Positions 58,255 through 64,000 of a DNA stretch of 64,000 nt are shown here, one piece after another. The first letter of the stretch is position 1, and every line of letters begins with the position of its first letter. A program made the position numbers and the translations under genes. The notes under the pieces were generated by a model that worked only from the letters and a program-made list of their open reading frames with translations, was not told where the DNA came from and did no database searches. The stretch comes from JAIBAC01 sp046331095. GTDB lineage: Bacteria > Actinomycetota > Acidimicrobiia > UBA2766. The stretch lies in assembly GCA_046331095.1 (NCBI GenBank), contig JAXLRM010000005.1:248001-312000 (forward strand), written 5' to 3'.

Positions 58255-59373
58255 TCATGCGATGGTGGCTGCGGCCTCGCCCTCGGCCCGGCGCGTGGTC
58301 TGGAGCAGTCCTGCCTGCTCCAGCATGATCTTGAAGTCCTGTGGGTTGGTCGCCGACGCGACGGCATCCTTCAGGGTCACCTTCCCCTCGGCGAAGAGCC
58401 TGAAGACCGCCTGGTCGAAGGTCTGCATCCCGTAGTACTCACCTTCCTTGATGAGTTCGTGGATGTCGTGGGTCTTGTTCGGATCCACGATGTGATCGAA
58501 GACGCGGCCGGTCATCACGAGCACCTCGACCGCTGGGATGCGTCCCTTCCCGTCGGCGGTCGGCACGAGCCGCTGGCTCACCACCCCACGCAGGGACCCT
58601 GCGATCGAGAGCCGGATCTGCTTCTGCTGCTGCGCCGGGAAGAAGTCGATGAGGCGGTTGATCGTCTCGGTTGCGTCGGTCGTGTGCAACGTGGAGAGCA
58701 CGAAATGCCCCGTCTCGGCAGCGGCCAGCGCTGCCCACACGGTCTCGGGATCGCGCATCTCGCCCACCAGGATCACGTCGGGATCCTGACGCAGGACACG
58801 CTTCATCGCGGACGCGAAGTCCGCCGTGTCCATCCCGACCTCGCGTTGGTTGACGAGCGCGAGCTTGTCGGAGTGGAGAACCTCGATGGGGTCCTCGATC
58901 GTGACCACGTGGACGGCCTTGGTCTCGTTGATGTGGTCGATCATGGAGGCGAGCGTCGTCGTCTTGCCCGAGCCCGTCGGCCCGGTCACCAGCACGAGCC
59001 CGCGGGGCTCCTCGGCGAGGCGGCGTATCACGGACGGCAAGCCGAGTTGCTCGAAGCCGGGAATCCCGCTCTGCACGCGCCTGAACACGATCGAGACGCA
59101 ACCACGCTGACGGAAGGCGTTCACGCGGAAGCGACCGAGGCCGGTGATCGAGTGCGCGAAGTCCGCCTCGTTGGTCTTGGAGAACTCGTCGGCGCGGTCA
59201 CGAGGCATGATCTCGTAAGCGATTCGCTCCAGGTCGGCGGGCGTCAACGTCTCTTCGCGACACGGACGCAAGGTGCCGTCCAGCCGCGTGTGCGGAGGCG
59301 TGCCGGCCTTCAGGTGAAGGTCCGATCCGCCCTGCTCGACGAGGGTCCTCAACAGGTCGTCGACTGTGGCCAT
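58255..59373 (-). CDS. pilT: Type IV pilus retraction ATPase PilT
   Basis: The 372-residue secretion ATPase of the PilT group has an N-terminal PAS-like domain (LVEQGGSDLHLKAGTPPHTR), Walker A VTGPTGSGKTTTLASM, Asp box VTIEDPIEVLH, Walker B DPDVILVGEMRDPET, His box GHFVLSTLHTTDA and the PilT-type AIRNLIRE-like region at DIHELIKEGEYYGM. It would drive pilus retraction on the cytoplasmic face. No other pilus gene lies in the window. ATG at 59373 with GGAG upstream. Confidence 0.93.
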   Translation of the reverse strand: MATVDDLLRTLVEQGGSDLHLKAGTPPHTRLDGTLRPCREETLTPADLERIAYEIMPRDRADEFSKTNEADFAHSITGLGRFRVNAFRQRGCVSIVFRRVQSGIPGFEQLGLPSVIRRLAEEPRGLVLVTGPTGSGKTTTLASMIDHINETKAVHVVTIEDPIEVLHSDKLALVNQREVGMDTADFASAMKRVLRQDPDVILVGEMRDPETVWAALAAAETGHFVLSTLHTTDATETINRLIDFFPAQQQKQIRLSIAGSLRGVVSQRLVPTADGKGRIPAVEVLVMTGRVFDHIVDPNKTHDIHELIKEGEYYGMQTFDQAVFRLFAEGKVTLKDAVASATNPQDFKIMLEQAGLLQTTRRAEGEAAATIA

Positions 59374-59449
59374 GGATCTCCGGGTGATCGTGCGTCATTG
59401 CGGTATCGGCGCGAGCGCACCCATCCCTGACGAAAAGCCGGTCAGCGCC

Positions 59450-60481
59450 CTAGAGCTCCCAGTGCTCGGAGGCCACATGGCGAACCGCGTCGACGACAGC
59501 ACTCCCCCCGTCGGAGGAGCCGTCACCACTGGCCTCTTCGAACTCGGCGGGCACCCCGGTCAACTCAGCGAGCGTCGCCTCGACCGAGTCGGCGAGGGCC
59601 TCGAGGTCGTAGCCGCCCTCGAGGAACAGGATCAGCCGGCCCGGGCACAGCTCCGCCGCGATCTCCCGAGTGCGCGCTGTGAGCCTCCCGAACGAGCGTG
59701 CCGTGAGGCCCAAGTCGGTGAGTGGGTCTGCCCGGTGCCCGTCGTAGCCGGCCGACACGAGGATCCAGTCGGGTGAGAACTGCTCGAGCACTCCGGTGAC
59801 GACCTCGTCGAACGCCTGCAGGTAGGCCGCTTCTCCGGTGCCGGCGGGGAAGGGGAAGTTCAGGGTGTACCCGGTGCCGAGGCCCTCCCCGATCTCACTC
59901 AGGCCCCCCGTGCCCGGGTACTGGGGATACTCGTGCATGGACACGAAGAGCACGTCGGGGTTCGCGTAGAAGATGTCCTGGGTGCCGTTGCCGTGATGGG
60001 CGTCCCAGTCGAGGACCGCAACGCGGGCTCCGCCCGCCACGAGCTGTGCCGCCGTGATCGCGACGTTGTTGAACAGGCAGAAGCCCATCGATCGGCCCGC
60101 GACGGCGTGGTGGCCGGGTGGGCGCACGAGGCAGAACGCGGCTTCGGCACCGGCTCGGACCCGCTCCACAGCGACCGCCCCGGCCCCCGCCGCCAAACGG
60201 GCCGCTTCGAGAGAGCCGGGCGACATCACCGTGTCGGGATCGACCTGGCCACCACCGGCCTCGTCCAACCGTACGAGTCGCTTGATGAGCTCGGGCTCGT
60301 GCACGGCGGCCAGGGCGCCCGGGGATGCCGGGCTCGATTCCACTACCTCGACCGCCTCCACCAACGCGGGGCGAGCACGCACGCGCCCTTCGATGGCGCC
60401 GAGGCGAGCCGCTCGCTCGGGATGCCATCGCCCGGTGTCGTGGTCGAGGAAGCCTTGGTGGTGCACGAGTGCGATGGCCAC
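59450..60481 (-). CDS. Histone deacetylase family (AcuC/HdaH-like) deacetylase
   Basis: The 343-residue zinc-dependent deacetylase has CLVRPPGHHAVAGRSMGFCL (tandem His), the zinc ligands in VLDWDAHHGNGTQDIFY and SAGYDGHRADPL, and the C-terminal Gly-Gly-Tyr in LEGGYDLEAL. All catalytic residues of the family are present. Bacterial members act on acetylated lysine or polyamines; the substrate cannot be told here. The GTG at 60481 is divergent from the GNAT gene across about 100 bases, an interesting acetylase/deacetylase pairing. Confidence 0.9.
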   Translation of the reverse strand: MAIALVHHQGFLDHDTGRWHPERAARLGAIEGRVRARPALVEAVEVVESSPASPGALAAVHEPELIKRLVRLDEAGGGQVDPDTVMSPGSLEAARLAAGAGAVAVERVRAGAEAAFCLVRPPGHHAVAGRSMGFCLFNNVAITAAQLVAGGARVAVLDWDAHHGNGTQDIFYANPDVLFVSMHEYPQYPGTGGLSEIGEGLGTGYTLNFPFPAGTGEAAYLQAFDEVVTGVLEQFSPDWILVSAGYDGHRADPLTDLGLTARSFGRLTARTREIAAELCPGRLILFLEGGYDLEALADSVEATLAELTGVPAEFEEASGDGSSDGGSAVVDAVRHVASEHWEL

Positions 60482-60581
60482 GCGTCAGATCGTAGGCTGA
60501 TCCTTGCTAGACCGGACCGCTGGCGCAGCCCCGTTGTCGAAGTCGGGGAAGACCGGTAACGAGAGAGTCGGGGACATCCGA

Positions 60582-61361
60582 ATGCCGCCCGAGATGCACG
60601 TCTGGAACGGCGAGAGAGCACAGCTCGGCCAGTGGCGCGACCTCGAGGGCGTTGGTGTGATCGCCGTGCGCCCAGGGGACCTGCCGCCATCGCCTGCCTT
60701 CGTACACCACTGCTGCAGCTCCCTCTGCGACGCCGGCTTCCGTATGGTCGTGACTCCGGCCCTGTCGCCGGCGGAGGTCGGTCCCTACGTTCAGGCCGGC
60801 TTCCACGAGCGCGAGCAGCTTCACGTGCTCGTGTGCGACATCTCAGGGCTCCCTCAACGACATCGGCCCGTGTCACCTCCCGCCGGCATCGAGTACCGGC
60901 GCGAGCGTGTCGCCGATCTTCCCGCGACGCTGGCCGTCGACCACGCCGCGTTCGACGACTTCTGGAGCTTCGACAGCGACGCCCTTGCCGAGGCTTGCAA
61001 TGCCACTCCTCAGAGCCGCTTCCGAGTTGCGGCGGCAGGGTCGAACACGGTGCTGGGCGACCGCGGGTTCGCTCCCACCGACGTCGTCGGCTACTGCATC
61101 ACCGGGCGCAGCCGCTACCAGGGCTTCTTGCAGAGACTCGCCGTGACACCCGCGGCGCAGGGGCTCGGCATCGGACGCGAGTTCGTCTGGGACGCCATGC
61201 GCTGGCTCGCCCGTCGTCGCGCTCGTTCGTGCGTGGTGAACACCCAAGAGTCGAACGTGCGCGCCCGGGTCTTGTACGAATCGTGCGGGTTCTCGATCGC
61301 GCCCGCAGGCCTCTACGTCCTCGAACGTGAGTTGGTCGCTCACAGGGACGCAGTCGTATGA
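60582..61361 (+). CDS. GNAT family N-acetyltransferase
   Basis: The 259-residue protein has a GNAT domain in its C-terminal half: YQGFLQRLAVTPAAQGLGIG (acetyl-CoA loop, about 175-195), REFVWDAMRWLARR and VNTQESNVRARVLYESCGF (the Asn and Tyr typical of RimI-like enzymes). The N-terminal 85 residues may be a degenerate second GNAT fold. ATG at 60582 is used; a TTG at 60504 would add 26 residues. Overlaps the next gene as ATGA. Confidence 0.82.
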   Translation: MPPEMHVWNGERAQLGQWRDLEGVGVIAVRPGDLPPSPAFVHHCCSSLCDAGFRMVVTPALSPAEVGPYVQAGFHEREQLHVLVCDISGLPQRHRPVSPPAGIEYRRERVADLPATLAVDHAAFDDFWSFDSDALAEACNATPQSRFRVAAAGSNTVLGDRGFAPTDVVGYCITGRSRYQGFLQRLAVTPAAQGLGIGREFVWDAMRWLARRRARSCVVNTQESNVRARVLYESCGFSIAPAGLYVLERELVAHRDAVV

Positions 61362-63466
61362 CGCGGGCCCGGTTGGTCGTCACCGCGACGATGCTGCTGG
61401 TCGCCGTCCTGGCCGGGACCCTCGGGGCGCATGCCGCCGCGGCACAAGAGGCCGCGAACCAGGCGGCTGTGCCCGTCACGCTGCAGGCGATCACCCCGGT
61501 CGTACGCCCCGGGGGACAGCTCGACGTGAGGGTCTCGGTGCCGGCTTCGGTGCCGGTCGACGGTCTGGAGGCCGCGTTCCGGATCGGCCCCGCGCTCAAT
61601 TCGCGCGACGCGTTCGTGCAAGCGGCTGCCGGCAAAGGCTCGTCGAGTGCGATCGACTTCACGACCGAACCACTCGTGGCCGGCCCGTCGGCATCTACCG
61701 CGGGGATCTCGCTGCGCGTGGTCGCGAGCGGGCGCAACACGGTCGACCAGGTCGTGCTCTCCCGCGCGGGCGTCTACCCGCTCACGATCAGCCTCCGCAA
61801 CGCGGAGGACTCCGACGAGATCGCGTCCGCGGTCACATTCGTGGTGCGTGCCGAGGCGAGCCCACCGCGGAACCCGCTGCTGTTCTCGTGGATCTGGCCC
61901 GTCTACGTGGCCCCTCCGCCGAGCCTCGATCGGACCGCCACCGCGAGAGAGGAGTCTGCTGCGGCAGACCTCGTCAGCGGGCTCGCCGCCGTCCTGTCGG
62001 CATCGCAGGTGCCCGTGAGTCTGTGGCCCGTCCCCGCGACTCTCGATGCTGCGCGTGCCGCCGGCGCCGACCGCCTCGGCACAACGGCGTCTCTGGAGCA
62101 ACTCGCCCGGGCAGCGGGCAGTCGTGACGTCGTCGGGGGTCCGTTCGCGTTGGTCTCGACCGACGCGTGGTCGGCGATCCCGGCTGCGGCCGACGCGCAG
62201 TTCAACGCCGGGAAGGCGACACTGGCCGAGACCATGCCGCACGTCGACATCCGTGAGTCGGTCGCGATCGCCGTCGGCCGCCAGTTCGGAGCGGCCGACC
62301 TCGACGTCCTCGCCGCTCGTGGCGCCGACGGGATCGTGGTGGACCCGGCCACCGTGTCGGACCCAGGTCGCAAGACCACCCTCACGCAACGATTCCGGGT
62401 CCGAGACGTGGACGCTGCCACCTTCTTGCGCGCCGATCCGCGCTTGCGCGATGACCTGACCGATCCCGGCGGGCCGGTGGCTGCGGCACAGCGGGTGCTC
62501 GCGGATCTCTACATGCTCCACCAGGATGCCCCCACGGAGACGCGCGGTGCGGTGTTGTTGCCCGATGCCAGCTGGAACCCGACAACCGCTCTTCTCACCG
62601 AGCTCTCCACACGCGTGCAGGCCGCGGACTTCGTGACGCCCGTGGGCTTGTCGACCCTGTTCGACCGGGTTCCGGTGGCGCGCGACGGCAACGGCGACCT
62701 GACCCTGGATACCTTGTCGGACGGGAACGACCTGTCCCCCGGGACAGCAGGGCAGTACGCAGCCCTGGATGCAGCCCGAGTGCACCTCGACGACCTCGAC
62801 GCGATGCTCACGCCCGCGCCCACACCCGCGCCGCCGCTGCTCGCCGAGGCCACCCGGGCGTACCTACGCGCGCCCGACTCCGGGCTGGTCGCTTCCGGGG
62901 CCACAACGACCTACGCATCCGCCGTGGACACGGCCTACGCGTCGGTGGTGGACGGCATCGACGTGCCGACGGACGTCTCGATCACGCTCACCTCGGCTAC
63001 AGCGCGGGTGCCGATCACCCTGCGCAACGACAACCCCTTCCCCGTCACGGTCTTGATCGAGCTCGCACCCGAATCGGCGGTCTCGACCGAAGGTCGCACC
63101 AGCGAGATCGTCACTCTCGAAGCGTCACGAAGCCACACCGAGGAGTTCCCGGTCCAGACCGCGGGCGCCGGGACCTTCCGCGTGGTGGTCCGCGTGCACC
63201 CACCCAACGGTGGTGAGGTGTTGCGCGAGACGATCGTCGAGCTGACCGCCACCGGGGGCCGCTGGGTGGCTACCGCCCTCACGGTGGGGTCATTGCTGTT
63301 CCTGGGGCTGTGGTGGCTCTGGTACGTCCGCGGTCGCAACCGCCGCGGCAAGCACACGCGCGGTCGTGTGGAGCACCCCGCCGGCTCCGCTCGCCGGCGG
63401 CCACCCGCCACGGGCCGCCCCGATGGAGCGGCCGCTCCGGTCGCGAAGCCTGCGCGCTTGCGGTAG
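61358..63466 (+). CDS. DUF6049 family exported protein
   Basis: The 702-residue protein has a signal peptide (LVVTATMLLVAVLAGTLGAHA), a large extracellular region and a C-terminal transmembrane helix (WVATALTVGSLLFLGLWWLWY) with a basic cytoplasmic tail (RGRNRRGKHTRGR). The last extracellular domain (about 540-640) is Ig-like (VPITLRNDNPFPVTVLIELA). Actinobacterial DUF6049 proteins sit just before murJ, and this one is followed by murJ after 36 bases, so a role in cell-wall assembly is inferred from context only. ATG overlaps the GNAT stop. Confidence 0.85.
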   Translation: MTRARLVVTATMLLVAVLAGTLGAHAAAAQEAANQAAVPVTLQAITPVVRPGGQLDVRVSVPASVPVDGLEAAFRIGPALNSRDAFVQAAAGKGSSSAIDFTTEPLVAGPSASTAGISLRVVASGRNTVDQVVLSRAGVYPLTISLRNAEDSDEIASAVTFVVRAEASPPRNPLLFSWIWPVYVAPPPSLDRTATAREESAAADLVSGLAAVLSASQVPVSLWPVPATLDAARAAGADRLGTTASLEQLARAAGSRDVVGGPFALVSTDAWSAIPAAADAQFNAGKATLAETMPHVDIRESVAIAVGRQFGAADLDVLAARGADGIVVDPATVSDPGRKTTLTQRFRVRDVDAATFLRADPRLRDDLTDPGGPVAAAQRVLADLYMLHQDAPTETRGAVLLPDASWNPTTALLTELSTRVQAADFVTPVGLSTLFDRVPVARDGNGDLTLDTLSDGNDLSPGTAGQYAALDAARVHLDDLDAMLTPAPTPAPPLLAEATRAYLRAPDSGLVASGATTTYASAVDTAYASVVDGIDVPTDVSITLTSATARVPITLRNDNPFPVTVLIELAPESAVSTEGRTSEIVTLEASRSHTEEFPVQTAGAGTFRVVVRVHPPNGGEVLRETIVELTATGGRWVATALTVGSLLFLGLWWLWYVRGRNRRGKHTRGRVEHPAGSARRRPPATGRPDGAAAPVAKPARLR

Positions 63467-63502
63467 CCGTTGATCGCGGCCCGGGCCCTTTACCCTCTCC
63501 GG

Positions 63503-64000
63503 GTGACCGCGCCCGACCCAGACGCCACTCCAGTTGCCGATTCTCAGACACGAGGCACCGCAGCCAGGGTTCCGGACCGCCTCGTCCGCTCCACCGCGGT
63601 ACTGGCCGTCGGGACCCTCGTCTCGCGCCTGACCGGACTGCTGCGCTGGGTAGCCGCCGCCTACGCGATGGGGGCGACCGCGTCACGCCTTGCGGACTCG
63701 TACCAGTTCGCCAACACGGCGCCGAACCAGCTCTACGAGCTCGCGCTCGGCGGGATCCTCACGAGCGTCCTCGTTCCACTTTTCGTGGACGCCCTCGCCA
63801 ACAAGGCCGAACGCGACGCTTGGCGCGATGTCGCCAACGTCTTCTGGACCACTCTCGTGGCGGGCACCTTGGCGTCGCTCGTCCTGGTCTTCGCCGCTCC
63901 CCTCGTCCTGCGTCTCACTGCTGTCGGCCTGCAAGGCCAGGACTTCGACCTCGCGGTCGCGCTCCTGCGGATGTTCGCGTTCCAGATCCTCTTCTACGCC
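63503..64000 (+). CDS. murJ: Lipid II flippase MurJ (MviN), 5' part
   Basis: The frame from the GTG at 63503 runs open to the window edge (166 codons). After a polar N-terminus, LVRSTAVLAVGTLVSRLTGL, LLRWVAAAYAMGA, SRLADSYQFANTAPNQLYEL and ALGGILTSVLVPLF are the MurJ/MviN family start, including the conserved Gly-Ala region. Two further hydrophobic helices follow. In actinobacteria MurJ often has a long cytoplasmic kinase-like extension, not visible here. No Shine-Dalgarno sequence precedes the GTG. Confidence 0.93.
   Translation, partial: MTAPDPDATPVADSQTRGTAARVPDRLVRSTAVLAVGTLVSRLTGLLRWVAAAYAMGATASRLADSYQFANTAPNQLYELALGGILTSVLVPLFVDALANKAERDAWRDVANVFWTTLVAGTLASLVLVFAAPLVLRLTAVGLQGQDFDLAVALLRMFAFQILFYA

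Overview
The window is GC-rich (roughly 70% by eye), with abundant GTG and TTG starts, 1-4 base overlaps between genes and a dnaK-grpE-dnaJ-hspR block followed by clpB. With dodecin, DUF5318, DUF6049 and mycothiol-type thiol proteins this points to an actinobacterium, and the gene order would suit an Acidimicrobiia-like lineage (inference; no 16S gene is present). There is no phage, insertion sequence, integrase or CRISPR array; almost everything looks like native chromosome.

Layout. 1-5618 (minus): overlapping purine operon purE-purB-purC-purS-purQ-purL, with purL cut by the window edge. 5678-8780: a palindromic repeat, a maleylpyruvate-isomerase-like protein, a ferritin-like protein, a divergent DsbA-like protein and a tandem repeat. 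8781-13532 (minus): purD, purA, dodecin and a two-component system. 13689-15776 (plus): an exported alpha/beta hydrolase with a membrane tail. 16595-27550 (minus): the heat-shock block dnaK-grpE-dnaJ-hspR, then two paralogous lipoproteins, a VirD4/TraG-like ATPase and clpB. 27867-31387 (plus): a FadF/HdrD-like iron-sulfur oxidoreductase, a long dCTP deaminase and tRNA-Gly(CCC). 31514-33031 (minus): a GltB-like FMN protein.

33185-40972 (plus) is the most distinctive module: a type II DMSO-reductase-family molybdoenzyme operon with a Tat-exported NarG/NxrA-like catalytic subunit, a 114-residue unknown, a NarH/NxrB-like four-cluster subunit, a TorD-type chaperone, a haem-b-type gamma subunit and a multi-pass membrane protein. 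Its substrate cannot be read from sequence. 41369-42949 is a membrane-anchored dimethylformamidase-like protein.

42989-47649: dnaB behind a perfect SOS-box-like palindrome, a small SHOCT membrane protein, and the replication/translation operon rpsF-ssb-rpsR-rplI ending in a tandem-FKBP lipoprotein. 47840-56531 (minus): three paralogous lipoproteins, a DUF192 protein, panB, a class A penicillin-binding protein, DUF5318 and an NlpC/P60 hydrolase behind a structured leader. 56703-64000: CCA-adding enzyme, PilT, an HDAC-family deacetylase, and on the plus strand a GNAT protein, a DUF6049 protein and the start of murJ.

Two families of non-coding repeats lie between genes: a roughly 100-base long-palindrome element (5678 and 31409, opposite orientations) and a 63-64-base tandem repeat (8481 and 16450).
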